Shown here piece by piece: positions 33,468 to 45,166 of a DNA stretch of 64,000 nt. Source of the DNA: Bryoerythrophyllum caledonicum. Its lineage: Eukaryota; Streptophyta; Bryopsida; Pottiales; Pottiaceae. The stretch covers positions 38,020,371 to 38,084,370 of the forward strand of contig OZ020515.1 of NCBI GenBank assembly GCA_963971425.1, given 5' to 3'. Below the pieces are notes generated by a model, which was not told the DNA's origin, ran no database searches, and saw only the letters and a program-made list of their open reading frames with translations. The number at the start of each line of letters is the position of its first letter. Position 1 is the first letter of the stretch. A program made the translations under genes and the position numbers.

Positions 33468-33838
33468 TCCTTTAGCGCCCACGTCATGTTTTTCCAAAAC
33501 CAAGAAATGTGCTAAGAAATATACCGTATATTGGTAATGAAAATCGTGGACTTTGGAGGGTATACTACTTTATCCATCAATAGATTCTTGCAAGAATTTT
33601 TTACTTTGAATAAAAAAAAAGTTCACATATGCACTAGGTTGATAACTTGGCATTGACATATCATATGTGAAGAAAACATTTATACATGATTATTGATGAT
33701 TCTTTTACTTTTGTCTAGTTGATCGTGTACAAAAATGTTCCAAACTTATACATATGAAAACGGAAGTTTTGTATGCAATGAGAGAGATCACCAATCACAA
33801 AACAATGAAAAATCTCTTAAAGACAAATTTCAATCAAG
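33468..33838 (+). repeat. TTAA-type family F, copy 2, with the empty site for family E
   Basis: Starts TCCTTTAGCGCCCACG and matches family F copy 1. At 33811-33835 it reads AATCTCTTAAAGACAAATTT with a single TTAA (33817-33820), the unoccupied form of the site that family E fills in copy 1. It is cut short near 33838 by the 3' end of the LINE. Confidence 0.8.
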
Positions 33839-33840
33839 AA

Positions 33841-34200
33841 GAAGAACTCTGGTCCCTGAAGGGAGGCCGTAGTGAGTAAAGTGTCTATTTATTCCACCAC
33901 TAAATCCATGTCCACCGAACATAGGTTTAGTAGTATGGAACTACTCCCCCCTCTCGAGGGTAGACACCATGTACCCAAAAATGAGTAAAAACTAGTAACC
34001 AGTAACTAGGAACTAAGGACCAATCAGAACCATAGAAGAAGAACTCGGGTCTCCGCAGGGGGCCGGCGTGAATAAAGTGTCTATTCTTACCACCACAAAG
34101 CCCATGTCCACCGGACGCGGGTTAGTAATATGGAACTACTTCCCCCTCTTGAGGGTAGACACTATGTATCACGTAACAAGTAAACAAGAACAAAGAACCA
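33841..34200 (-). repeat. Two tandem copies of the LINE 3' tail
   Basis: Units start at 33841 and 34038 (GAAGAACTC) and share GGGTAGACAC, CCCATGTCCACCG, AGTAATATGGAACTAC and AATAAAGTGTCTATT. The period is about 197 bp. They lie at the 3' end of the LINE and directly abut the family F repeat. Confidence 0.75.
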
Positions 34201-34274
34201 CGGACACCAAGGAGGCTATTGAGGACATAGTGTTTGGTTAGTTTTCTTGGGGGGTCAAGTGTGTTTGGGATGGG

Positions 34275-35340
34275 TTAGTTGTTTTCAAGTCTCCTTTTGG
34301 GTAGGAGTATGGACATAGCATGTTGGATTGCAATAGTGTTAATATTTGTGAAGATGGTCTTAATTGAGGTCATGGAAATTTTGAATGGATCTTCAAGGGT
34401 TGTCATTGAGGAGATAATGTTGGTGGCTCTAGCACCCGCGGTGATGACAATGAGGGGGTATAGTTTCCATCCGAGTGCTTGAATATCATTGAGAAGTGGT
34501 TGATATTTATTTAATTTGTTTTCGATAGCTTCCGGTGAGAATATATCATTACAATATTTGAATTCTATAAATTGAATAGTGAGATTCGGGTCCATGTGGG
34601 TCGGTAGGGGGTCATTGTATGGTAGTCCTTTAACACATAATAGGTCGGGTTTAAATCTTGTGTTACAATGACATCTTTGAGTATGGCATGGATATGGTAA
34701 TAACCATGAGGAAACCGTGTTTCGGAACCATATAGTTCCATTCGAAGAGATGATATGCATAGATTACATGTGTGCTTTTGAGAGATTTTAAGGAGTATCA
34801 CATAATTTTGGAAGAGGTTGGATATTTTTTGAGTTTTTGCTTGTGTAGAAGTATGGACAATGAATGGATATGCAATGGTATTAATTTTTGTGAATGTCTT
34901 TTTAATTGAATTAATGGAGATATTGAATGTTTCTTCGAGACTTTTCATAGAGGGGATAAAGGTAGTAGCTCTAGCTCCAGCGGTGATGACAACGAGGGGT
35001 TCAATTTTCCATTCAAGAATTGCTATGTCATTAATAAGTGGTTGGTATTTATTGATTTTGTTTTCGATTGCTTCTGGAAAAATCTGTCATCACAATATTT
35101 GAATTTGATAAACTAGATAGTAAGGTCTGGGTTAATGTGGTCCGGTGGGGGGGTCTTTGTATGCTAGTCCTTTGACGCATAGTATGTCTGGTTTAAATTT
35201 GGCATTGCAATGACAACTTTGGGTTCCACATGTGCATGGAAGTAGCGATGGGGAGACCGTATTTTCTTGTGGATTATTGTTGAAGGTTCCGGCGTCCATA
35301 TATATAAAGCACCGGGATTTATTTGAGGATATAATTAGTT
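34275..35340 (-). pseudogene. LINE C-terminal restriction-like endonuclease, duplicated in tandem
   Basis: Two copies with a period of about 542 bp. The distal one (34760-34275) is open for 161 codons. A Cys/His knuckle, CHTQRCHCNTRF, leads into KPDLLCVKG and then TIQFIEFKYCND, giving a PD..ExK active-site pattern, followed by GWKLYPLIVITAGARAT. The proximal copy (about 35340-34800) reads CTCGTQSCHCNAKFKPDILC, but its ExK glutamate has become Lys and a stop precedes it. A Cys/His knuckle before a PD-(D/E)xK nuclease at the C-terminus is how R2-like and Dualen elements end. The nuclease would nick the target to prime reverse transcription. The call rests on motif pattern. Confidence 0.65.
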
Positions 35341-35590
35341 TCCGGATTTTCCATACGGCTTTGTTGTGTCTTTTAATGATTAGAGAATGTATGTGATGGT
35401 TTTGGCATTTGAGGAGTAGTATGGGATAGCTTGGGCATGTTTATGTGGGTATTTGGCATTTCAGTGAGATGTTTCTAGTCCTTCATTAGTTATTTTATCC
35501 ATTTGTTCGTTTTTTCTCTATTGACATGTGCTCTAACTTTATCGAGGGTTGTAATTTGTGTGTAATTCTGTAGCACTTGAACCATAGATG

Positions 35591-36022
35591 TTAGTATGGT
35601 TTGGACGGGTGGTTAATGTGGAAGGTAGGGTGTGTTATTTGTGTGTTTAATAGATACAAGACGTTTATACAATCAGTACAGATGTGTGCACGTTCATTAA
35701 CGATTTGTGTAGTGATAATTTGGAGGGTTTCATGGAAGGCCATCATTTCAGCTTTGAGGATATTTTGAAGTCCATGTAGTCTTTTAGATATTTTTATTTC
35801 TTTGGTACTGTTGTATATGGCATATCTTGCTTTCTCTCTATGCCAATGTCCTAGACTTACTACTGTCGGTTCTTTGAAAAAACCATCTGTGTAGTAGCTA
35901 TATGCGGGTTTGAATTTTAGAAGGATATAGTCACAATATGTGGGAAGGCAGAGTGGTGTAGTGAGGCGGGTTTGTGTCGTGTTTGCATTTTTAAGTTGGG
36001 ACCATTTTTTGTTGCCATTCAC
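35591..36022 (-). pseudogene. LINE RNase H domain
   Basis: A 143-codon frame. YYTDGFFKEPTVVSLGHW gives the first catalytic Asp, LKAEMMAFHETLQII the Glu, and AHICTDCINVLYLLN the second Asp, the order and spacing of retroelement RNase H. The domain would degrade the RNA strand after cDNA synthesis. The last catalytic residue falls beyond the open frame. It lies between the RT linker and the C-terminal nuclease, as in RNase H-bearing LINEs. Confidence 0.75.
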
Positions 36023-37822
36023 TTGGGTTTGGAAAGGTGTAGGTGAAGGTATTTTTGTGCATTATTGACATATATTGAGGTTATTTGTTATGGAGGTAAG
36101 TGTAGCAGTTTGTTCCATGTATCAATATTATTATTTGGGTGGTGTATGGTAGATGACTCAAACCTGGGTTTGTTTTTTAATTTGGGTGGAATAGTCGGTT
36201 CTTCATATAGTTATGAATCTGCCTTGAATAACGCAATGATGTGAGAGTCCGGGAATGGGCTAGAATGTTGATTAAAGTTTTGGTACCAGTTCTTATCTGG
36301 TGTTCTAATATGGATGGAGGGGAATTTTGGGTTTCTTTTGGCCGCAAGTCTTGGCCAATGTATTGCTTGTTGCGTTTCTTCTACGTTGTGGAGGTGCGCA
36401 ATACCATTTCCAATCCATTTGTGGTCAAAGGCATTTCCTAGTGAGCCAAAGATTTTGTCTTTTTCAAAGGATGAATGGAATTTAGTTAGTTGGATGGGGC
36501 ATGTGACGAGGGATGAGAAGCATGAGTGTTGGATGTTGAAGGATGAATTTAGTGAGTCTAGGATGGGCGTGGGTAATGTGTATTGTGCAAGTTTAATGGG
36601 GTCATTTTTGGCATGCAGTTCCTTTATCTTTAGTATAGCCAAACCATTTCAGTTTCAAATGGTTGGGTTACTGGTTATATGTTTGTGGGAGTTTGCAATT
36701 TGTTATGGTATTGATTCCATAGCCATTGGAGTCTGGTGGCGGGAATGGTGATTAGATGCCTTCCGTTGTTTTTGTATATATGTGCAAATGTGTTCATTAA
36801 TTTTAATTGTATTGTTTGATGTGAGAATTTTTTTTAAGGTTGCATTCGGTTGTGTATATATTGAGGAGGGGAATGATTATAGGTGGGGTAACGGATCTTG
36901 AGTCACGAGATTGCTCTTGGGGATGATGTGCTTGAATGATTTCAAGCAGAATTTGTTTTGGGTGTTTTGATAATGTTGTGTTAATTGTGTGGAGTTATGG
37001 GTGGAGCCGTTTTGGTTGTGCCATGGGAAGAGGTTCCGTTGAGACAACCATTTATTGTAGGTATTCTTATTGTGTTTCCATTAGTACGAATATTTGGTAT
37101 CATTCTTTATAATTTTGATTGAATCAATATGTTTCCTATGTTTATGGTCAAGAATGAGATTTATGGGATATGCGGTTGGGTTTTTAAGGATGCAAGTTGG
37201 TGTGGGGGTAGGAAAGGAACGGTGCGGCAGGTATGGGGGGATGAATTGGCTGAAGGTTGTTTTTGGGGTGGATGTTATTGTTGGTGGTGACACATGCCTC
37301 TTTAAGTCTATGGAGGTTTGGATGTGTAGAGCATGGTGAGGCGCGTGTGTTAGGGCATGGAAGGTAGCAGAATGGTTGTCGAGCAATATTAAGAGCGCTT
37401 TGAATTAGTTAGGATGGTGTAGCGTGAATTGTTTGGAGTCATTGTGGTTCATAATGCATGTTCCATTTGGAAGTTTATTTTCTATTAAGTCTGTAATATT
37501 TATTGTGAAGAGTTTTTGTAAAAGTTTTTGGCAAAGATGTTGGTTAATTCTTGTGTTACACTGGATTTCTTATAGCCACATCTGTTCCAAAGGTGAGGGT
37601 TCTAAGAGAAAATCCATGAGTGTGGTTTTTAAGTATACTTTTGTTTCATTTTTAGTAGGATAAATATTTGGGTGATTGGTGCTCTAATGCAATTGTCTTT
37701 GTTTATTCTAAGAATTTTTTTAGCACCGCTGTGTTTGGCAAGGATAGAGTGTGTGAGTCCTTGGTAAATCTTTCCAAATCTACCTTTGTTGTGGAGTGCA
37801 TTTTGAAATTGTTCCCTCTACA
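36023..37822 (-). pseudogene. LINE linker between RT and RNase H
   Basis: Low-confidence coding remains in several frames: ALHNKGRFGKIYQGLTHSIL near 37790-37730, a Pro-rich stretch at 37386-37081, and 143 codons at 36642-36211 ending FPDSHIIALFKADS. Stops and frame changes are frequent. Its right end at 37814-37822 is the target repeat of the 7.3-kb insertion. Confidence 0.6.
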
Positions 37823-38378
37823 TTATCACATACGTCCAAAATCCAAGCACTCGGATGTCCCAGATGTCCCGTCCATCCAGACACGGGTAAATTGGCGGTT
37901 GCCCAATTTACCCCTAATTGGTGCTCGATTGCCCGGCAACCGCGCCGGTCGCCTCGGTTGCCCCAAGATTATAGTGTTTGAAGTGACCAAGAAGGGATTT
38001 TTCTTCCCTACGTTAAATAGATTCGTATACTTTGACTTTGACTATTATAATGTTTTGCATTACAAAAGTTATAAATCTTATACCAATACGGTATAAATGA
38101 GGTTAGGTCCTTGTACTACAATTTCTAGAGGTAGACGTGGAGTGAAGCATTTTCAAAAAAATTGTGGAAGGTGCGGTGTTTATTAAAACTGACCAGTTTA
38201 CATTTTAATTCTTTCATTATTCATTTCTCCCATACTGTAAATCCAAATGGACAAAATAAATATTCAATTGGCTTTTCCAAGTACCAAAAATAAAATGAGG
38301 AAAAAAATCATCGTTTGTAATATTCATATGGAAATAAGATTTCTTTAAATGCTATTTTGCTCCTTGCACGACAAGTAA

Positions 38379-40271
38379 GGGGTGTTTCACATTCCGACCA
38401 AGCGTCAACGTGCCGATTACTACTACATTAAATATTGCATTTATTGTAGTGGACACTATATATGAACCTCGACACTAATTGCAAAGTTGGCAATTACTGT
38501 AGTGACACTAAATCCAAACCAGTACACTATTTGTCAAAAGTAGAAGAACGAGGACAAAAAGCTAACCAAAATTTGGTTGGAATGAGGATGAGAAGTCAAT
38601 GGGGGAGAATAAAGGCATGGTGGCCGGTAGCCTATAGATGGTTGATTGAAGCTCACATTAAATGAGATTGGCGGCCACACATTAACTGTCCACTTGTTTA
38701 CAAATAGTGTCCAAGGATAATTACACTATTTTTACCATGACACTAAATGCAATCTCTAGTGTAGCAAATTGATTGGTGTAGAGTCCCAAAATCGGCCTTT
38801 GTCGGGTCTTTGGTCTCTCACACTCAGACCAAAGGTCGAGATAGCAAAGGCGCTAAATTGCCTACGTGGCATCACTTTCAAGAGGTTTTGGTGCCTTAAC
38901 CCCTAAGGTGCCAATTGTCAAAAATGGGCTTTTTGAAAGTTCGGTCAGGTTCCTATGGTGTCAATTTCCAACATTCTTCTTTGAAATTTTCACTATAGAA
39001 AGACATTACCGAGACCTTAGTGGGAAAACAATTTTTTCCTAAATTGGACATTTGATGAAAAAGTTATAGGGTTTTGGATTTTAAATGGGGAGGGCGGGCA
39101 CCTCGGGCACCTCCAAAAACTTTTGATAGGACACTCTATTGAAAGTGAGATTTCCAGTACTTGCAAGTAATATTGTTACCCTTCATATTGTCAAAAAAAA
39201 GTTCTTGTCTTTAGTGAAAAATAGCATACCAACCCAAGTCAAACATTTTCACACGTTGTCACTCATTGTCGGGCAAGGTACCAAAAAAACTTCTTCTTTT
39301 CCACATAAAACCTAGGTATCTTTATATTTTTCAATTTTTATTTTTTCCACAACAATATATAATGTAAACCTTCATATTAAATATTTGGAATATCAATCCA
39401 AAACATATTAAGTTCAAAAAAAATTAAAGTGTGAATTAACAAATTTCGAGCCTCCACTCCTTGCACACTTGTTTTGAATATGCTACACCCCGTCTCTACC
39501 TCTAAAAATTGGTGTGTAAGGAGCTAACATCATGCTTAACAAGATGGTAATGGATTTAGACCTTATAGAGTGAAATTTTTTGACACCAACTGAAGTCAAA
39601 GTCTGCTGATCTACTAAACACAAGGAAGAAAATGAACCATTTGCTTGACTTCAAACACTACAATCTTTCAATCCGTGCGGTCAAAATTTATGAAATTTTG
39701 TACATGTATTACTTAATAAGCCTTTATTGAGATCCTACGATCAGAACTAAAAATCAAAGTTTTTGTTACCTTCTTTATTCATTGCACTAGAATCCATTAA
39801 TTTTGAAGTGACTTTGGTGTAAAACTGTCACGGTACCTTAGGGGTTAACTTTGGTACCTTAAGGATTGTTTGGGATTCTATTTGCGTTTGGAGTAAACTC
39901 TTGCCGAGGTGCCAAACATCTTTTCCATGTTCCGGTGCTTGTGCTGGAATTGTTTGTCTCGTGAGCATTTTGACCATTTTTAATCATTTTAATTCCAAAA
40001 ATGTGTTTTCTTATAGGCTCCATGACTTAAGAAAATGAGACTCGTTTTTATAAAAAAAAGAGGATTTAACAAAGTAAAAGTTGGGACTTGTCACATAGTT
40101 TGGATCACGACCTCACAACTCGATACCTCGGGCTTTCACACTACAAGGATCCAAACTCCGCAAATTGCAAATTTAATATTTCTCCAACTCCAAAACTCGG
40201 CATCTTGGCATAGTTTGGTCCTCTATAAAGCACTCGGCATCTCAATGCTTGCTCTTTGTGTGAAACCCCCC
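38379..40271. mobile_element. Harbinger-like element with a nested family C insertion
   Basis: Starts GGGGTGTTTCACA and ends TGTGTGAAACCCCCC, flanked by TAA at 38376-38378 and 40272-40274. Without the nested family C copy and its extra TTAA it is about 944 bp. No transposase. The inverted repeats are short, so the pairing of these two ends is less sure than for the 574-bp family. Confidence 0.6.
38900..39844 (+). mobile_element. TTAA-type family C element (945 bp)
   Basis: Starts CCCCTAAGGTGCCAATT and ends CGGTACCTTAGGGG, flanked by TTAA at 38896-38899 and 39845-39848. The body matches 31233-32127 in order and spacing (GGCAAGGTACCAAAAAAACTTC, GCTTAACAAGATGGTAATGG-like). Confidence 0.88.
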
Positions 40272-40841
40272 TAATGCACATGATTCAAATTAAAACCAAA
40301 CCCTTTACATTGAAGTGTAAACCATACTTCATTTTTATATTGAAAATATACAAAATCTGGCAATCATCTTCTATGAGGCGCCGTGGATGACCGTGAGGTT
40401 GGCTGCCAACTAGCACAGCGATGGCGGGAGTTTTTGATAAATGACTCATTTTTTTGATAGAGTAGGCCAAGTAGTGATGAAGGCCATTTTTTTCATTGTA
40501 CTATGGTTTTCTATTAATACATTTTACCTTGCATCTTCCCATGTATACGACTAGTATTTTTTGCTCCATACAACATTTTATTTGCAACTAAACAACATGA
40601 TATTTATTGGTATTATGATTGCTACTAAATAACATGTTAGGAATTTTTAAATATGCTACGCCCTTTTTTCACCTTCAAATATTGGTGTACAAGAAACTAG
40701 TATTATGCTTGGCATGAGAGTAAATTAATCTATAAATTGCAAAAATGAACCATACTCCCAACTTACAACCTTAACATTGTTCAATTTGTACGGAATCCAA
40801 ATGAACACATACAAACAAAACTCATTGGGCAATGATCTTTA

Positions 40842-41788
40842 CCCCTAAGAGCCCATTAAATCTTGGAGGGACGATATTTATTTTGGATACAATCCTGAAA
40901 TTAGAAGAGAAAACTTTTTTCTTCAAAAAATTTACACTACATTGTCCGGGCTCCGTAATAAGAGCTTTGTGGATATTTATTTATTTTTGGATTCACGGTT
41001 TGAAAATGAGTATAATAATTCCATTCCACTTTCAAGTAAAAAATGGGGACTACGGGCAACTCCAAAAGTTTTCTAAACGTTTCTATTGACATTGAGATTT
41101 TTCATACATATAGAGAATATTACTTTCCTTGACGATGTCAAAACACAGTTCTTGTATTTAGTGTGAAAACACATTTTAACCCGTGTCAAATATTTTCACA
41201 CATTTTGGAGAAGAGGGGAAAAAAACAAAGATCTTTTCTACATTAAACCTACCCATCTTCATATTTTTCACGTTATTATTTAATATGACAACAATATGTG
41301 ATTATTACCATCTTATCAAATTTCAACCTTTTGGATGATCATTCTAAAGCACATTGAGTTCATAGAAAAAGAAGACGTGAAATGACAAATTTTGAACATC
41401 AATACCTTGAACAATTGTGTTGAATATGCTACACCCCTTTTATATAGCTAAAAATTTGCATATAGGCAACTAGAGTCATGCTCAACAAAGGTAAAAGGTT
41501 AAGGATCTCTGTAGTGCAAAAATTTGTTTCCACTTGAAGTTAAAGTGAGCTAATCCACTTAACACAGAGAATCAAATGAACCATTTTCTTGACTTCAAAC
41601 ACTATGATCTTTTAATCTATGCGATGGATTGCAGTCCAAAAACTACGGTGAGTTTGGATAGAATTATATTGAAAGATATTACGTTTTAAGATCCAAAATT
41701 AGACCTAAGAATTAAAATTCCTCGCCATTTATTCAAAGAGGCAGTTTTAGAGTCTTACACATGGGAAAATGCCGTGGGCTCTTATAAG
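40842..41788 (+). mobile_element. TTAA-type family C element, diverged (947 bp)
   Basis: Starts CCCCTAAGAGCCCATT and ends GTGGGCTCTTATAAG, followed by TTAA (41789-41792); the left flank is TTTA. It has the family C body with more differences than the other copies. Its outermost bases (AAGAGCCCA) are closer to those of family E, so C and E may share ends. Confidence 0.75.
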
Positions 41789-41792
41789 TTAA

Positions 41793-43130
41793 ATCAACAT
41801 CAATAATTTAATCTCACCTAAAGATAAGATTTAATTATTCCATATTAAGTTTCATGTATTATATATCAATATTTACTTCCATGTCAAATAATGAACCTTC
41901 ATAATCACTGATTTTTATAACATGCTAGTTATAAGTTATGTATTATAATTGACGCTAACTTTAATATATACTCATTAATTTCTATTTATATGAATTTATT
42001 ATCATGATTCATGATTCACACCTATATTTAGTTTCATGAATTATAATTGAACGTAATGTTACACGTATAATTATTCAACATTCAATTTGAAGTAATTCAA
42101 AATTCAAAAGATGAATTTAATTTCATAAGTCACCTCTTTTTCAATATTCATCTACTATTATAAATTACAATACAACAAAAGTTTCATTACGTAATGTAAA
42201 ATTGATTAATACAATTGTTGTTTAATGTAAAAGAAATTAACATTTACTTATATTATTATAAAAAACTCTATATTCATGACAAGAACCTAACATCCGTCAA
42301 ACACTATTTCTTGTATGAAACATAGTAGGTTACAATTAATAGAGGCTACTCTTATAATAACTTGGTGTACATGGAATATTGATTACTAATTTACTATGCC
42401 TAAAATGTTGACCTTCATATGATTGTTTCTTGGAATAAAAAATTATAACCAAACTAGTATTAAGGAGTATTACAACAATTGAAACAAAAATGGCGTTCAA
42501 CCGGACAAATTTGAAATCATAGCCTCATAGGTGATAAAATGATTTAAAATAAAAAAATTGAAACTTTGTATATATTATACAAAAGAAAGAGGTAGTGTAT
42601 ATACAAAAGTTTAATAAAATTTGGATGATATACAATGATAAATTTTCAACTTACATGGTAATTATTTATAACGCTATATTGAAGAATATGGATAATATGG
42701 ATAATATTTTTTTATTAACACTATCTTGTCCTATGAAAACATATCCTATGTAAAGTTCAAGTTATTATGATAAGGTTGTAATAATTCATTTTTGTCCCAT
42801 AAGACATTTTTTTTGCAACTAAATATCATGATATTCATTAAGATTTTTCTTGCAATTAAATAACCGGGATTCAAAAATTGTCACATACAGTACATGGCTT
42901 ATCAATATTTTGGAGTTACCACTTTTTGGCCTACATCACTATATGTGGCATAATTTTCAATATAAACCGGTTGAAGTAAATACGGAATAGAATCATAGAT
43001 TTGCAATTTAGCAATCTACATTTAAAAACAAAAAGTCACTCATGTGAATAACAATGAATAACGTATATTTGTCTCAAAAGTCAAAGGTACATAAAACAAA
43101 ATGAATGGGTTCTATGTGGCAAGGAAGTAG
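41793..43130. other. Very AT-rich stretch
   Basis: Few G or C bases, no open frame of note, no repeat I can define. It may be internal sequence of the 7.3-kb insertion. Confidence 0.5.
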
Positions 43131-43134
43131 GTTG

Positions 43135-43740
43135 CACACCCGGAGTCGCTCAATTGGCGATCCTTCCGAAGGGGCAACCAGGCTGGTCGCATCCTAGAAG
43201 CAGCCCGCCCCGGGCAACCCCTCTCGGAGGACAACCGGACCGGTCGCTTGGGCGGTTGCCCCCGGCGACCTTGGGAGTGAGCCCCTCCCAAGTCGCTACT
43301 AGGCCAATCGCCCCTGAGGAACCTTGAGAAGGCAACCTTTTTTTAAGGGCAACCGGGAAAATTGTCCTCTAGGAGGAGTAGCCTTCCATCGGCCTTTGAA
43401 GGAAGCCCCTCTAAAGTGGCGGCGGGCCCAACAACTGGCCTGGTTGCCCTGGGCCGCCCTGTCACCCACGACTAGAGAGGGGTTGCAACGTCGCCCTAGG
43501 CGTCTTTGAAAGGGTAGCTCTTTCCGGAAGGCAATCGACCCGGTCGCCCTGTAGGATGCGCTGCCCCGTGGCGACCTTGTAGGGACAACCCCTCCCAGCA
43601 GGCGATCGACCGGGCCTCCGGCTCGGTCACCTGGGTGGTCGTCTTTAGGAGGGTACGCCTCCCGGCGACCTTGAGAGGGCAGCCCCTTCCAAGGGGCGAC
43701 GAGTGGAGTGATCGGCTCGGTTGGCAAACGGGCAAGGTAT
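43135..43740. repeat. GC-rich island of GGTTGCC/GGTCGCC words
   Basis: Sharp switch from AT-rich to GC-rich DNA. The words GGCAACC, GGTTGCC, GCGACC and GGTCGC recur every 20-60 bp in both orientations, with a looser period near 60 bp built around CTTGAGAGGGCAGCCCCTCC-like text. The long open frames here (for example 194 codons minus) reflect composition. Similar but shorter blocks lie at 37870-37970 and 44970-45050. Confidence 0.7.
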
Positions 43741-44950
43741 GATAACATTCCCATTGGACACGCTAAGGTCTTCAAGAAGCTGGAGGAGGTGACAACATTG
43801 CATTTTGCAAAGGGGAGCGTGGAGGGAATCTCCACCGAAGAGGTCACCATGACGGCATTCATGAATTGCATGAACCGCATCATCGTAGACTAGATAGAAG
43901 ATCTTCACTGTTCGATGGCCGGCATGTTTATAGATGGATCCGTGGTAGAAAAGTACGTGGAAAGAATTGAAGTTGCAATGATGGCACTATCTAATTATGA
44001 AGAGGAGCTATCTCCAGTCCGAAATAGAAAGCGCCGTCGGGAGGAAGAGAACAAATTTTCGCCCAAATCAAGATGGCAAATACAGCGTGTAGACAACAAA
44101 GCAGCCAAAAAGTTATGGCGGGCCTTCATTGCAGCTCCCGCAACCGGCTTTTTAGACCCTGGGCAACTAGTGCTACTCACGGAACGCATCGCACGAGGCT
44201 TCTAAGGGCGAGCTCCGAGACTTCGGGTGATACTTGAAGCCATTTTTGAATTTGAAACAACAAAAATTATTGATGTCACTGCTAAGAGAATCAGTGAATT
44301 GCGTAGATTTAATTGCCGTGCATTCCAAATGGCTAGAACTTAGAGATGATGTGTGAAAAGTCATGAATGTCTGCCAATGAATCCTCTATCCACAAGAGGT
44401 AAAGTTTGAATTGGAACAAGCTATGGCAGACTCTCGGTTGTTGCACAGTTGCAAGTCATTCGCTACCCCCTTGTGGCATCCACTCATAGTGTTGTCATCG
44501 TCGTGTCTCCTTTGACCTCCGCTCCACTCGTAGCATTGTCATCATCTTCCCCCACCCGTTCTTGGTTGCTCCCTTTGATTTTGTTAAGGTGCAATATTGT
44601 CAATTTTGTCTTCTTCCAATGTAGCCCATCTTTGACCCTAGAATCAAGCCTTTGAGGCCTTTGAGGCACCCACCTTGCTACGCTTTGCAAATGTTCGAGA
44701 GGATTCCGCCACTATTGTAGCAAGCAGCCGTGTCCTCTAGTATCCATTTGTGCAAGCGTGCCAAAGTCATTCATCAACGGGCCCATATTGACACTCCTAT
44801 GATGAACAAGGTAATCGACACTCCGTTCGCATTGCAAATCTTTTGCTGTGAAGCAGAGTTTTCCACGTGGTTAGCAGCCCGCATCGTTGCGTCTACTAAA
44901 CTCCCCTGCTTAGCGGAGTGTCATGTGCCCATGTAGAAAGGTGCAGAAAT
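43741..44950 (+). other. Possible coding remnant inside the 7.3-kb insertion
   Basis: Plus-strand reading gives an open stretch to 43893 (VFKKLEEVTTLHFAKGSVEG, TAFMNCMNRIIVD) and then 43915-44205 (RKRRREEENKFSPKSRWQIQ, NKAAKKLWRAFIAAP). The composition is coding-like, and a KRRREE basic patch is present. I cannot match it to a transposase or host family. It could be a captured host fragment. Confidence 0.3.
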
Positions 44951-45099
44951 CAATGAACACTTACACCGGGATGACGAAGGCGACCGGGCCTACAGGGCGG
45001 CGAGCGGGCAGGGCGACTGGACAACAACCGGGCAGCTACCGGCGGTAATAGGGTTATAAAAGTTTTTAAAAAAATCTTTTGAGTTATAGATGTCCCGGG

Positions 45100-45142
45100 G
45101 AGCTCCCGTCCGTCCCGTCCGTCCCGTCCGTCCCGTCCGTTC
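45100..45142. repeat. CCGTCCCGT minisatellite at the insertion edge
   Basis: Four to five units of CCGTCCCGT, then TTCGGACAACCTAGG, just inside the right edge of the 7.3-kb insertion. Confidence 0.8.
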
Positions 45143-45166
45143 GGACAACCTAGGTACCCCTATTCA

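Larger units (their letters stand above)
37823..45157. mobile_element. 7.3-kb insertion with GC-rich islands, family unknown
   Basis: It separates LINE sequence on both sides. The flanking 9-mers CCCTCTACA (37814-37822) and CCCTATTCA (45158-45166) match at 7 of 9, and the LINE continues across them, so an 8-9 bp target duplication is likely (as in hAT or Mutator). Both ends carry GATGTCCC..CCCGTCC words and GC-rich blocks of GGTTGCC/GGTCGCC type (37870-37970; 43135-43740; 44970-45140). The true terminal repeats are not clear. It has gained other elements: 38379-40271, 38900-39844 and 40842-41788. I see no transposase. Confidence 0.5.

Noticed and set aside
43299-43883. Minus-strand open frame of 194 codons in the GC island
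   Set aside because: Long frames occur on both strands here because of high GC; the text is made of the repeated GGTTGCC/GGTCGCC words.
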